From Sphingobacteriales bacterium (GTDB lineage Bacteria > Bacteroidota > Bacteroidia > Chitinophagales > Chitinophagaceae): DNA of 52,332 bases. Shown piece by piece: positions 7,945 to 16,650 of the stretch. The notes beneath the pieces are model-generated. The model had not been told where the DNA came from. It saw only the letters and a list, made by a program, of their open reading frames with translations, and ran no database searches. Position numbers and translations under genes: made by a program. The stretch spans positions 1 through 52,332 of the forward strand of contig JAPLEF010000181.1 in NCBI GenBank assembly GCA_026391525.1, read 5' to 3'. The number at the start of each line of letters is the position of its first letter. Positions within the stretch are counted from its first letter, which is position 1.

Positions 7945-10596
7945 TTACAACATCATCTTCACGGTTGAAATCACTTCCCGGAGTTTAGCGGTTTCCTGTC
8001 CACCTGCAGTTGCGAGCGTTTTTTGTCCGCCCCCACCACCATTGATTAACGGACCAACCTGTTCCTTAATAATTTTACTTGCATCTAATTGGCGAGCAAC
8101 CGTTACCGTTTCACTTATACCGATAGCCACATGTGCCTTTCCACCGATATTGGCACAGAGCACTACTACGTGGTCGTGCAGGTGGTTTTTAAAGTCGAAA
8201 CAAAGTTTTTTTAAGGCATCGGCATGAGGCACTTCAACGATATCGCCAATGAAACTCACATTATTGATGATTTCATCTTTTTGCATAAGCTCCTGCCTGA
8301 TCGCCACAAGCTGACGGGCTTCGAGCGATTCGATTCGTTTTTGAAAAGAATTATTTTCTTCCTGAAGGCTTTCAATGGCTTTAGCAAGGTCTTTCGGATT
8401 TTTAAGCAATGCCCTGGCTGCCATTAACTGGGCGTTTTCTTCGTTGAGCAAGGCTTCAGCGGCCTGGCCTGAAACGGCTTCGATACGCCGAACTCCTGCA
8501 GCAACGGCACTTTCAGACCTGATGCGGAAATAACCGATTGCTCCGGTACAGCCAACATGGGTTCCTCCACAAAGTTCGATCGAATAGTTGGGGTCCATGA
8601 TCACTACCCTTACCGTATCGCCATATTTTTCTCCAAACAATGCCATCGCTCCCAGTTTGATTGCTTCATCTTTAGGCATCGATTTGATTACAATAGGGAT
8701 GTTTTCGCGTATTTTGCGGTTCACTATTTTTTCTACTTCCTGAAGTTCTGCATCGGTTACTTTGGTGAAATGAGAAAAGTCGAACCGGAGTTGTTCATCA
8801 TTCACAAGACTTCCTTTCTGGGCAACATGTTTACCCAATACTTCACGAAGCGCGGCATGCATGAGGTGAGTGGCGCTATGATGTACGGTGATGTTATTTC
8901 TTCTTTCTTCGTCTATTCGTGCTGTTAGTATGCCATCTAAACGTGCAGGCAGCTGATCCGCCAGATGAATGATCAGGTCATTCTCTTTTTTAGTATCCAC
9001 TATTTGGATGGTTTCAATATCCGATCCTTCTCCAAAAATCAGTTGCCCGGTATCCCCAACCTGTCCGCCGCTTTCTGCATAAAAAGGGGTTTTATCCAAA
9101 ACAATTTGGTACAATTCTTTTCCTTTACCGGTAACTTTGCGGTATCTCAACAGGTGGGTTTGAACTGATGTTTGATGGTAGCCTGCGAAACCATTGCTCT
9201 TTTCGGTACTCAGCAATTGCCAGTCGTCCATATCCATGGCAGTTGCTGCCCGTGAACGGTCTTTCTGCTCTTGCATTTCTTTTTCGAAACCGGCCTCATC
9301 AACCATAAGATTATTTTCCTGTGCAATCAATCGGGTAAGATCGATGGGAAAACCGAATGTGTCGAGCAGTTCAAAAGCATCAGTGCCTTTGATGATGCTT
9401 TCTTTTGCAGTTGCGATAATATCATCCATTCTTTTCAAACCTTTATCGAGGGTTCGTAAGAAACTTTCTTCTTCTTCTTTGATCACTTTGGCAACAAAAT
9501 CTTTTTGCTGATTCAATTCAGGAAAAACAAGTTCAAACTGTTTTGCAATAACCGGAAGCAACAGATGAAGGAGCGGTTGTTTATAATCGAGATAGGAATA
9601 ATAGTAGCGAACTGCCCGGCGCAATATCCTTCTGATCACATAACCTGCACCCGTATTAGAAGGCAACTGCCCGTCGGCGATGGTAAAACTGATGGCGCGG
9701 ATGTGGTCGGCAAGCACGCGAAATGCAACACTCACTTTATCATCTCCGGCTGTGTAGGTTTTACCGGTGATGCTTTCTGTTGCTGCGATGGTGCCACTGA
9801 AAACATCGGTATCGTAATTGCTTTGTTTATTTTGTAAAACCCTGACCAGTCTTTCAAAACCCATGCCGGTATCTACATGTTTGGCTGGCAGTAAATCGAG
9901 ACTGCCATCTTTTTTTCTATTGTATTGAATGAATACATTATTCCAGATTTCAATTACCTGCGGATGATCTTTGTTAACCAGCTTCCTTCCTGGTATAGCA
10001 GCCCTTTCTTCATCATTGCGGCAGTCTACGTGTATTTCTGTACAGGGTCCACAAGGGCCGGTATCGCCCATTTCCCAGAAATTATCTTTCTTATTGCCGA
10101 AAACGATCCGGTCTTCAGGAACAATTTTTTTCCATTCGGCCAATGCAATATTAGAAGGAGGTAAATTCTCTTTTTCATCGCCTTCAAAAACAGTAACATA
10201 GAGCCTGCTTTCATCGATATGATAAATTTTAGTAAGCAGTTCCCAACTCCATGCGATGGCTTCCGATTTGAAATAGCCGGCTTCAGGATTTTCGGGGTCA
10301 CCAAAGCTCCAGTTGCCTAACATCTCAAACATGGTATGGTGATAGGTATCTACGCCCACTTCTTCCAGATCGTTATGTTTGCCGCTTACCCTTAAGCATT
10401 TTTGGGTGTCGGCGATTCGTGCTGAAGGTGCTTTTTTATTTCCCAGAAAAAAATCCTTGAACTGGTTCATTCCTGCATTGGTAAATAATAGTGTAGGATC
10501 GTTTTTTACCACAATGGGTGCAGAAGGAACAATCAGGTGTTTTTTGGACGCAAAAAAATCCAGGAAGTGTTGCCTTATTTCATGGGCCGTCATCAT
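7945..10596 (-). CDS. alaS: alanyl-tRNA synthetase
   Basis: AlaRS charges tRNA(Ala). The 883-residue length and domain order are normal: class II catalytic core beginning FLDFFASKKHLIVPSAPIV, motif 2 region with HHTMFEMLGNWSFGD, tRNA recognition, then the editing domain with zinc ligands HHSATHLMHA near residue 575 and CGGTHVG near 678. A coiled region (ESLQEENNSFQKRIESLEARQ) leads to the C-Ala DHHA1 domain ending in the glycine-rich GGGGGQKTLATAGG. Two successive ATGs are possible starts. It is transcribed divergently from the M23 gene across 107 bp. Confidence 0.98.
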   Translation of the reverse strand: MMTAHEIRQHFLDFFASKKHLIVPSAPIVVKNDPTLLFTNAGMNQFKDFFLGNKKAPSARIADTQKCLRVSGKHNDLEEVGVDTYHHTMFEMLGNWSFGDPENPEAGYFKSEAIAWSWELLTKIYHIDESRLYVTVFEGDEKENLPPSNIALAEWKKIVPEDRIVFGNKKDNFWEMGDTGPCGPCTEIHVDCRNDEERAAIPGRKLVNKDHPQVIEIWNNVFIQYNRKKDGSLDLLPAKHVDTGMGFERLVRVLQNKQSNYDTDVFSGTIAATESITGKTYTAGDDKVSVAFRVLADHIRAISFTIADGQLPSNTGAGYVIRRILRRAVRYYYSYLDYKQPLLHLLLPVIAKQFELVFPELNQQKDFVAKVIKEEEESFLRTLDKGLKRMDDIIATAKESIIKGTDAFELLDTFGFPIDLTRLIAQENNLMVDEAGFEKEMQEQKDRSRAATAMDMDDWQLLSTEKSNGFAGYHQTSVQTHLLRYRKVTGKGKELYQIVLDKTPFYAESGGQVGDTGQLIFGEGSDIETIQIVDTKKENDLIIHLADQLPARLDGILTARIDEERRNNITVHHSATHLMHAALREVLGKHVAQKGSLVNDEQLRFDFSHFTKVTDAELQEVEKIVNRKIRENIPIVIKSMPKDEAIKLGAMALFGEKYGDTVRVVIMDPNYSIELCGGTHVGCTGAIGYFRIRSESAVAAGVRRIEAVSGQAAEALLNEENAQLMAARALLKNPKDLAKAIESLQEENNSFQKRIESLEARQLVAIRQELMQKDEIINNVSFIGDIVEVPHADALKKLCFDFKNHLHDHVVVLCANIGGKAHVAIGISETVTVARQLDASKIIKEQVGPLINGGGGGQKTLATAGGQETAKLREVISTVKMML

Positions 10597-10617
10597 GTTA
10601 TTGAAAGGTTGAATGGG

Positions 10618-10647
10618 TTGCTATTGTAATTTATCGGGTTATATTTG
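10618..10647 (+). promoter_or_regulatory. Bacteroidota-type promoter for the M23 peptidase gene
   Basis: TTG at 10618-10620 and TATATTTG at 10640-10647 are separated by 19 bp, matching the -33 TTG / -7 TAnnTTTG pattern on the plus strand. The ATG follows 56 bp downstream. Confidence 0.65.
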
Positions 10648-10674
10648 TACAATTGCCTGCAATTTAGTGATTAA

Positions 10675-10691
10675 GCCTGATTTTTTCAGGC
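10675..10691 (+). promoter_or_regulatory. leader hairpin abutting the ribosome-binding site
   Basis: GCCTGA and TCAGGC form a 6-bp stem over a five-T loop, ending one base before an AGGTGA (10692-10697) that sits 6 bp ahead of the ATG at 10704. It could influence translation of the M23 gene; this is inference. Confidence 0.4.
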
Positions 10692-10703
10692 AGGTGATTT
10701 TTG

Positions 10704-11684
10704 ATGGCGATGAAAAAAATAAAATACTATTATAACACCCATACCTTAAGGTACGAAAAGCTGGTGACCCCGCTTAGGGTGAAGCTATTGCGTTTATTTG
10801 GGTTTTTGTCGGGTCTGGCTGTAGGTTCTGCAATCATCATTTATCTGTACGACCGTTTTTTTCCTAAACCCGCTGAGTTGGAAGCCAATCGCAAGTATGC
10901 ATTATTACAGGATAATTATAATGCCATCAACACAAAAGTGAAAACTTTACAGGAGCAGATGGCTACTTTAGAGAAACGGGATAATGAAGTTTATCGCTCC
11001 ATTTTTGAGGCCAACCCGCTTCCGGATAGTGCCAGGGCCAAACTCATTGAACAAAAGCAGGAAATTGCCAAACTTAGCGAAATGAACGATTTTACGCTGA
11101 GTAAGGACATTGCCGGCCAGCTTAATAATATCAGTGCACGGATAGCCTATCAGGAGAAAAGCTATGAAGGAATTTCGCAGCTCATCAAGAACCAGGATGA
11201 AAAACTTGCCAGCATACCTGCCATCCAGCCGGTGAGCAATAAACAGCTCAACCGCATTGCCAGTGGGTTTGGGATGCGTATCGATCCGGTTTATGGCACT
11301 CCGAAGATGCACAAAGGCCTCGATTTTACTGCACCGCAGGGCACACCAATTTATGCAACGGGGGATGGTGTGATTATGGTTGCCGGCGCATCTGAAGGCG
11401 GTTATGGCAATCATGTAGTGATCAATCATGGTTATGGCTATCAAACCTTGTATGGTCATATGGTTCGCATCAAAGCCAGAAAAGGACAACGCATTAAACG
11501 AGGCGAAGTAATCGGCTGGGTGGGTAGTACGGGTAAAAGTACGGGTCCGCATTGTCATTATGAAGTGGCTATCAACGGTCATGAGGTTGATCCGGTGTAT
11601 TTTTTCTATAATGATCTGGATGCGGAGCAGTACGACCGGCTGCTTAAACTGGCAGCAACGGGAAGTGCAAAAAGTTTTGATTAA
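10704..11684 (+). CDS. M23-family (LytM-type) peptidoglycan endopeptidase or activator, membrane-anchored
   Basis: A 326-residue protein with a short cytoplasmic N-terminus, one membrane helix near residues 32-48 (FGFLSGLAVGSAIIIYLYD), a periplasmic coiled coil around residues 65-170, and an M23 domain in the last 120 residues. Zinc-site motifs are intact: HKGLDFTAPQGTPIYA, then YGNHVVINHGYGYQTLYGHM, then GPHCHYEV. An intact metal site suggests real endopeptidase activity on peptide cross-links, though coiled-coil M23 proteins may act as amidase activators. ATG 10704 is chosen because AGGTGA lies 6 bp upstream; a TTG at 10701 and ATG at 10710 are alternatives. It is followed at 11 bp by a MerR gene, so the two are likely co-transcribed. 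Confidence 0.92.
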   Translation: MAMKKIKYYYNTHTLRYEKLVTPLRVKLLRLFGFLSGLAVGSAIIIYLYDRFFPKPAELEANRKYALLQDNYNAINTKVKTLQEQMATLEKRDNEVYRSIFEANPLPDSARAKLIEQKQEIAKLSEMNDFTLSKDIAGQLNNISARIAYQEKSYEGISQLIKNQDEKLASIPAIQPVSNKQLNRIASGFGMRIDPVYGTPKMHKGLDFTAPQGTPIYATGDGVIMVAGASEGGYGNHVVINHGYGYQTLYGHMVRIKARKGQRIKRGEVIGWVGSTGKSTGPHCHYEVAINGHEVDPVYFFYNDLDAEQYDRLLKLAATGSAKSFD

Positions 11685-11695
11685 CTTTATTTGCT

Positions 11696-12241
11696 ATGAA
11701 ACATAAACAAGCCTCTTTTAATTTTGATTTTCCTACGGAAGAAACCCGGCAGGTTGAGAACCTTGCTGCAGAGCCAGCTCAGGTTTCGCTTACTCCGGTT
11801 GATGTTCCCATATTACCAACTTTAGCTGTTCCTGCATCAAAAGAAAAAAAATCGCCTCGTGGACGTCAGAAGCTAAGTGAAATGATTGGAGAAGAAGGAT
11901 TGGCTGATGTGCCGGATGATGCCGTGCTTTTTGAAAAAAGTTATTACAGCATTGGAGCCGTTGCGGAGATGTTTAAAGTGAACCAATCACTGATCCGTTT
12001 TTGGGAGAATGAGTTTGATCTGCTTAAGCCCAAGAAAAATGGAAAAGGCGATCGTTTGTTCCGTCCTGAGGATGTGAAAAACCTGAAATTGATTTATCAT
12101 CTCCTGCGTGAAAGGAAATACACTATCGAAGGCGCAAAAGAATATCTGAAGAAGAGTAAGCATGCAGAGAAAAAGTTCGAACTGATTGAATCGCTCAAGC
12201 ACCTGAAAGCCTTCCTTCAAGAATTGAAACTCAGTTATTAA
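11696..12241 (+). CDS. MerR-family transcriptional regulator
   Basis: A 181-residue DNA-binding protein. An N-terminal low-complexity stretch of about 80 residues precedes a MerR winged helix at about residues 84-155: YYSIGAVAEMFKVNQSLIRF, the wing, then LFRPEDVKNLKLIYHLLRER. The last 25 residues are helical (KKFELIESLKHLKAFLQELK) and could form the short dimerisation helix. No cysteine-rich effector domain follows, so metal sensing is not supported. The gene sits directly behind the M23 gene with 11 bp between, an arrangement I recall as common in Bacteroidota. The target genes are unknown. Confidence 0.9.
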   Translation: MKHKQASFNFDFPTEETRQVENLAAEPAQVSLTPVDVPILPTLAVPASKEKKSPRGRQKLSEMIGEEGLADVPDDAVLFEKSYYSIGAVAEMFKVNQSLIRFWENEFDLLKPKKNGKGDRLFRPEDVKNLKLIYHLLRERKYTIEGAKEYLKKSKHAEKKFELIESLKHLKAFLQELKLSY

Positions 12242-12250
12242 AAGAACCTT

Positions 12251-12769
12251 ATGAAATATCTATCCTTATGCCTGATATTGATTTGCTCAGGTTTCCAGTT
12301 GAATGCGCAAACTCATTATACACTTCTTGATGATGAAAAATCGCCGGGTTCAAAATACCTGTACGGATTTATCAGCAAATACCGGATTGAAAACGACCCT
12401 GCTTACAATTGGTACAACAGCAGCCGTTCTTCGTATACCCCCGACCGTAAAGTACTCGATGCCATGGAAGCATCCAAGAGCAAAATACAATTTATCATTT
12501 TCGGAGGTACCTGGTGTGAAGATACCCAGTTCATCCTCCCCAAGTTTTTTAAGTTGCAGGAATTAAGCGGCTTTCCCGACAGTGCCATCAGCTTACTGGC
12601 GGTTAACCGGAAAAAGAAAACTCCCGGAAATCTCGCTGATGCGATGGGGATAACAAATGTGCCAACCATCATCATCATGAAAGATGGTAAAGAGAAAGGG
12701 CGTATCGTGGAATACGGAAAAACGGGTAAGTGGGATGAAGAGTTGGCCGGATTATTATTGCAACCCTGA
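12251..12769 (+). CDS. exported thioredoxin-fold protein with a single-cysteine active site
   Basis: A 172-residue protein with a signal peptide at residues 1-20 (LSLCLILICSGFQLNAQ). The mature part has a thioredoxin fold: FIIFGGTWCEDTQ near residues 81-93 occupies the active-site position and NVPTIIIMKDGKEKGRIVEY carries the cis-proline near residue 138. Only one cysteine (Cys89) is present in WCEDTQ, where classic thioredoxins have CxxC, so a normal dithiol redox cycle is not possible. It may form mixed disulfides or have another role. It follows the MerR gene by 9 bp and ends 6 bp from the convergent mscS gene. Confidence 0.82.
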   Translation: MKYLSLCLILICSGFQLNAQTHYTLLDDEKSPGSKYLYGFISKYRIENDPAYNWYNSSRSSYTPDRKVLDAMEASKSKIQFIIFGGTWCEDTQFILPKFFKLQELSGFPDSAISLLAVNRKKKTPGNLADAMGITNVPTIIIMKDGKEKGRIVEYGKTGKWDEELAGLLLQP

Positions 12770-12775
12770 TCTTAT

Positions 12776-13903
12776 TTAAATCAATGGCCGGTTAGCAGCC
12801 GTATCATCGGTCGGTTCGGTTTTGATGATGTTGATCATATTGTTGGCGGCCGCCATGGTAAGCCCGGATTCTTCCACAATAGTTTTGCTACGCAGATTGA
12901 ATTTTTCCTTAAGCTTATTGAATTCGTCTAATGTAAATGGAATGGTAAAGTATTCTGTTGTGATGGTTATTCCATTCTTATTGAAGTCTGAAACATATAC
13001 ATTGTAAGATTCAATAGGTGGTTTGTTTTCTTCCAGAAACGTATTCAGCCCATCCATCACCTTTTTCAGGTCTTCAGTTGAAGTACTGTTAAGAAATTCG
13101 AGTTTTACTTCACAACGGCGGTTGGTTCGCATGCTCCAGTTATCTACAATACTGTCAACCATTTGCTTGTTCGGAACGGTGATCAGTGTTTTATCAGCGG
13201 TTCTGATCCTGGTGCTTCTGAGCCCGATATGTTCTACTGTGCCCGTTACATTCTTTACTACAACCACATCACCTGTAAAAAAAGGTTTATCAAAGAAGAT
13301 GATAAAAGAAGCGATCAGGTTTTCAATGCTCTCTTTTGCTGCGAGTGCCAGTGCCGCTCCGATGATACTTAAACCGGTGAGGATAGCACCGATATCCTGA
13401 TTGAATCCGAATTTCAAAACGAGTAAAACGCCTACGATATATATCAGTACTTTCAGAAAATCGCGCAGGAAGTAAATCAATTGATCATCGCGCCTGCCGT
13501 CAGTTGCATTGGCTTTGGTTTCGAGTATGAGCGCGATGAATCCGATGAAACTCTGTACCAGCCAGATGAAATAGAAAATCAATATACACACACCAACTTT
13601 ATGCAAAAGCTGCATGGAGGTAATGCCGAATATATTGAACTGCCAGGCTTCGGGGAATTTTAATTTGTAGATTAAAGAAACGGCAATGAACATCGTGAGA
13701 AACCATCCCAGCGGTTTGATGGTTAAGTTGATAAACTCCGTTTTATTTACCTGTGAAAAATATTTCCGCACAGGAAAATGAATCAGTGAGGCAAGGTACT
13801 TCGATATCATTCTGCGGAAAATGAAAACCAAAAATATAGCACCTGAAGTGATGAGGATACTACGGATCGTGTTGTCTAAAATAATGTAATCCAGAAATTT
13901 CAT
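12776..13903 (-). CDS. small-conductance mechanosensitive channel (MscS family)
   Basis: A 375-residue inner-membrane channel that would release solutes on hypo-osmotic shock. Several membrane segments fill the first 200 residues (SILITSGAIFLVFIFRRM, GWFLTMFIAVSLIYKL, VCILIFYFIWLVQSFIGFI, and VLIYIVGVLLVLKFGF). The pore-lining TM3-like helix is GAILTGLSIIGAALALAAKE. The following beta domain includes GDVVVVKNVTGTVEHIGLR and TLITVPNKQMVDSIVDNWS, hallmark MscS sequences. It is the last gene of the compact minus-strand string that begins with rsfS, 22 bp after the preceding gene. Confidence 0.93.
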   Translation of the reverse strand: MKFLDYIILDNTIRSILITSGAIFLVFIFRRMISKYLASLIHFPVRKYFSQVNKTEFINLTIKPLGWFLTMFIAVSLIYKLKFPEAWQFNIFGITSMQLLHKVGVCILIFYFIWLVQSFIGFIALILETKANATDGRRDDQLIYFLRDFLKVLIYIVGVLLVLKFGFNQDIGAILTGLSIIGAALALAAKESIENLIASFIIFFDKPFFTGDVVVVKNVTGTVEHIGLRSTRIRTADKTLITVPNKQMVDSIVDNWSMRTNRRCEVKLEFLNSTSTEDLKKVMDGLNTFLEENKPPIESYNVYVSDFNKNGITITTEYFTIPFTLDEFNKLKEKFNLRSKTIVEESGLTMAAANNMINIIKTEPTDDTAANRPLI

Positions 13904-13925
13904 GATGATCAGCTAAACATTTATG

Positions 13926-14786
13926 CTAACGCAGTTCGTAAATATAGAGTCCATCTTTTTTCAATACATAAACCTTTCCGTTGATTGCGCGTACAGATAA
14001 ATGTCCATTCATCCATGAAGGCAATGGATAGGTTTGGAGTTGAAGAGATTCCAGTTGATAAGTGTAAAGACTGGCTTCACTAAACCCATAAATAACTTTT
14101 CTTGCAATGGCGATATTGGTCCAGTTGCGGAAAGGGATATTATTCTTAAGTGCCCCATAATAATCGAAGATATAAAATCCTCTTTGCATGTCGTAGAGGA
14201 AGATCTTGCTTTCACTGTCGATCAGTTGAACCGGAGATGGAACGGTATCGATCAATAATCGCATGTCGGTGCTTTCCTGCATGATTTTTCCGTCCTCATC
14301 AATTTTTTTAAGTTTATAATCCTGTTCATCAAAAACCCAGATATTGTTATCATAAGAAGTGGCTACTGCCTGAACACTGAATATCTGTTGCTTTCTTAAA
14401 TTGATGTTGTTGCGGTAAATCAGGTTTCGGTCGAGCACCACAACGGTGGAAAAATTCTTATAATACACCAGTATCTTCAACGGGTTGCTAACATCTACGT
14501 AAGTGGGATTGCCATATTTTTTTACATCATTGAATACCGCAACAGAGTCTCCTTTGCTATTGAGTTTTTTTAATTGGTTACCGGGAGTGATCAGGTAGAT
14601 ATTATCCAGTACATCAGCATTCATATAAAGGAAATCACCCGCAATGAATTTGCTGAAACGGAAGGAATCTTTCGAAACCTGAGTTGGCAGAGGGTTACTG
14701 CTGCTTTCTGTGATTATCTGTGTTGATGCTATACTGCTTTGAAGCAGCATGAAGAAAAGAATCAGGTATTGGTAGTGCCAGTTCAT
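13926..14786 (-). CDS. exported beta-propeller-like hypothetical protein
   Basis: I do not recognise a named family. The 286-residue protein has a signal peptide at about residues 1-22 (YLILFFMLLQSSIASTQ). The rest reads as a chain of short repeated beta elements (NIYLITPGNQLKKLNSKGD, VVVLDRNLIYRNNINL, NNIWVFDEQDYKLKKIDEDG, KIFLYDMQRGFYIFDYYG, KVYVLKKDGLYIYELR), suggesting a propeller of about five or six blades. No catalytic motif is visible. Its ATG overlaps the lpxH stop as ATGA, so it is probably translationally coupled to lpxH, and mscS follows. A periplasmic or outer-membrane-associated role is inferred only from the signal peptide. Confidence 0.75.
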   Translation of the reverse strand: MNWHYQYLILFFMLLQSSIASTQIITESSSNPLPTQVSKDSFRFSKFIAGDFLYMNADVLDNIYLITPGNQLKKLNSKGDSVAVFNDVKKYGNPTYVDVSNPLKILVYYKNFSTVVVLDRNLIYRNNINLRKQQIFSVQAVATSYDNNIWVFDEQDYKLKKIDEDGKIMQESTDMRLLIDTVPSPVQLIDSESKIFLYDMQRGFYIFDYYGALKNNIPFRNWTNIAIARKVIYGFSEASLYTYQLESLQLQTYPLPSWMNGHLSVRAINGKVYVLKKDGLYIYELR

Positions 14787-15541
14787 TTTTCATCTTTATA
14801 ATAATGTAAAGCAAGTTCTTCACCATCAAAAATAGCATAACTGTTGTATTTGATCCAGTCGCCGAGGTTGATGTAGCGGCTTTTATCGTTGAGCTTTATA
14901 TCGAGCGGAAGATGCCTGTGGCCGAATATGAAGTAATCTATTTTTTCGGTACGTAAGATCTCTTTACAATACATCACCAGCCATTCGTTTTCTTCCCCCA
15001 TAAACACTTCGTCTTTGATGCCGGTTTGGGCCCTGCTCTTTCTGCTGAAATAATTGGCTAGCCCGATACCTACTCTTGGCGGAATCAATCCGAAAAGCCC
15101 CTGTGCGAAACCGTTACGAAATATCTTCTTGATCATTTTGTAGCCGTGATCGCCCGGCCCGAGGCCGTCGCCATGACCCATATAAAATACCTTGCCTTCG
15201 AAAGTATAAGTTACCGGCTGAAAATGAACAGGAATATTCAGCTCTTTTTGAAAATAATCTTTCATCCACATATCGTGGTTGCCAACAAAGAATTCCACAC
15301 GGATGCCTTGATCTGTAAGCGATGCCAGTTTGCCGAGGATGCGCACATAACCTTTCGGCACTACTTTCTTGTATTCAAACCAGAAGTCGAACAAGTCGCC
15401 CATGATAAAGATGATTGCCGCATCTTTTTCTGCCTGGTTGAGGAAACGGATGATCCTTTTTTCGCGTTCCAGACTGCTGATCTGATCGGGGGCGCCGAGA
15501 TGGAAATCAGAGAGAAAATATATTTTCTGGCCTTTGTGCAT
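14783..15541 (-). CDS. lpxH: UDP-2,3-diacylglucosamine diphosphatase (LpxH-like metallophosphoesterase)
   Basis: LpxH hydrolyses UDP-2,3-diacylglucosamine to lipid X and UMP in lipid A synthesis at the inner membrane. The 252-residue calcineurin-like phosphoesterase carries all metal-site motifs in order: DFHLG near residue 10, GDLFDFWFEY, GNHD, GHGDGLGPGD and a C-terminal GHRHLP. The frame is open to 15634, but the ATG at 15541 is chosen because it starts just ahead of KIYFLSDFHLG and clears the upstream gene, whose stop is at 15558. It belongs to the rsfS-to-mscS string. A more general UDP-sugar or nucleotide phosphoesterase role is possible, but the GDLFDFWFEY motif favours LpxH. Confidence 0.88.
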   Translation of the reverse strand: MHKGQKIYFLSDFHLGAPDQISSLEREKRIIRFLNQAEKDAAIIFIMGDLFDFWFEYKKVVPKGYVRILGKLASLTDQGIRVEFFVGNHDMWMKDYFQKELNIPVHFQPVTYTFEGKVFYMGHGDGLGPGDHGYKMIKKIFRNGFAQGLFGLIPPRVGIGLANYFSRKSRAQTGIKDEVFMGEENEWLVMYCKEILRTEKIDYFIFGHRHLPLDIKLNDKSRYINLGDWIKYNSYAIFDGEELALHYYKDEK

Positions 15542-15557
15542 CAACAAAAAAATATCG

Positions 15558-16007
15558 TTAGGGTTTGTTTTTCTGTTGAAGGTATTTAAGTACATCACCT
15601 GTGGCAATTTCAGGCAGAGCAGAAACATCGCCATTGTACCAATAAATCCAGGCCTGGCTTTTTATACCTTCCTGAAATACTTCCACCAGTTCACGTTTGT
15701 ACCAGGGTTTTTCATCTGCTTCCATATTAACGCCTTCATAATCGTCTAACTGCGCAATCGCCCAATGAAATTCATCCGGATTGTTGGCCACATACAATTC
15801 ACCGGTAATAAACGAATCGTCAACTGCAGGAATAGCAACCGGAACATCTCCCTTATCATAAAATTTACCCTTCACTAATGCTTCACCGGCCAGTTTAAAA
15901 TAGCAGGTGAGGTATTGATAAGCCGGGTTGCGAAAACCGCTCCTTAATGAGCCGTAAACAAAGAGTTGAAATATGGCAGGTTTCATAAACGGTGTATTTG
16001 ATTTCAT
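15558..16007 (-). CDS. gamma-glutamylcyclotransferase-like protein (AIG2/GGCT fold)
   Basis: A cytoplasmic protein of about 149 residues with the GGCT/AIG2 signature LFVYGSLRSGF near the N-terminus and the acidic motif AQLDDYEGVN around residue 95, where family members carry the catalytic glutamate; YKRELVEVF and AWIYWYNG continue the fold. Members act on gamma-glutamyl amines or dipeptides, releasing 5-oxoproline; the substrate here is unknown. The ATG at 16007 is preferred to the TTG at 16010; an ATG at 15986 is also possible. The lutC stop lies 3 bp upstream, so it is part of the same transcript as ftsH-lutC-lpxH. Confidence 0.85.
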   Translation of the reverse strand: MKSNTPFMKPAIFQLFVYGSLRSGFRNPAYQYLTCYFKLAGEALVKGKFYDKGDVPVAIPAVDDSFITGELYVANNPDEFHWAIAQLDDYEGVNMEADEKPWYKRELVEVFQEGIKSQAWIYWYNGDVSALPEIATGDVLKYLQQKNKP

Positions 16008-16010
16008 CAA

Positions 16011-16640
16011 TCAGGATTCTACAAGGAAACAATATACTTCTTTTGGGCCATGTACTCCTGTTACTAAGGTTTTTTCTATATCAGCCGTTCTGCTTGGCCC
16101 GCTGGCGAAGGTGATCATCGATGGCATTTGTGTAGTGTATTTTTCTTTCAGGAAGAGCAGGGCATCTTTCAGATCGTATACCATCTGCCTGTTGTAGGCG
16201 ATACAGATATGGATGGGGGCATAAATACTGCTAGTTCTACCGCTTTCCTGAGCTGTACTCATCACTATGGAACCGGTTCTTGCTACCAGATATTCGCAAC
16301 CTGTGATGGCCACATCGCATTTTGCCAGGTCGGTGAATACGGGAAGGGAAAGCGATTGAAGCAGGCTGATCCATTCTTTTTCACGACAATAAATTTGTGT
16401 CCAGCCTCTTTCCCGAATCAATTGCAGCAGTTGTTTGCTTAAATCTTCTGCATCCGTACAAAAAGCGAATTTACCCTGAAGCCGTGTGAACACCTCAGCA
16501 AATACGATATCATCATCTTCGGTTTGCTTTGTGAATACAGGGGTGTTCCCTTCACTATTTGGAAAAGGAACAGGTACCGGAATACTCAGTGCCTGCCTAA
16601 TTTTTTTTAAGATGACTTCTTTTGCAGATGACGTTGCCAT
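16011..16640 (-). CDS. lutC: lactate utilization protein C (LUD domain)
   Basis: A 209-residue LUD-domain protein of the LutC/YkgG type, a component of the iron-sulfur LutABC system for L-lactate oxidation. Features are the N-terminal helix AKEVILKKIRQAL, the core DVAITGCEYLVARTGSIVMS, and the C-terminal ASGPSRTADIEKTLVTGVHG, which is the strongest family signature. The gene lies 10 bp after ftsH and 3 bp before the GGCT gene, not beside lutB, which is about 15 kb away. No lutA is in the window. An alternative is a LUD protein with another role. Confidence 0.85.
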   Translation of the reverse strand: MATSSAKEVILKKIRQALSIPVPVPFPNSEGNTPVFTKQTEDDDIVFAEVFTRLQGKFAFCTDAEDLSKQLLQLIRERGWTQIYCREKEWISLLQSLSLPVFTDLAKCDVAITGCEYLVARTGSIVMSTAQESGRTSSIYAPIHICIAYNRQMVYDLKDALLFLKEKYTTQMPSMITFASGPSRTADIEKTLVTGVHGPKEVYCFLVES

Positions 16641-16650
16641 GGTACTGCAA

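Noticed and set aside
15541-15634. Longer N-terminus for LpxH
   Set aside because: It would overlap the upstream GGCT gene by 77 bp and adds residues before the DFHLG motif that the family lacks.
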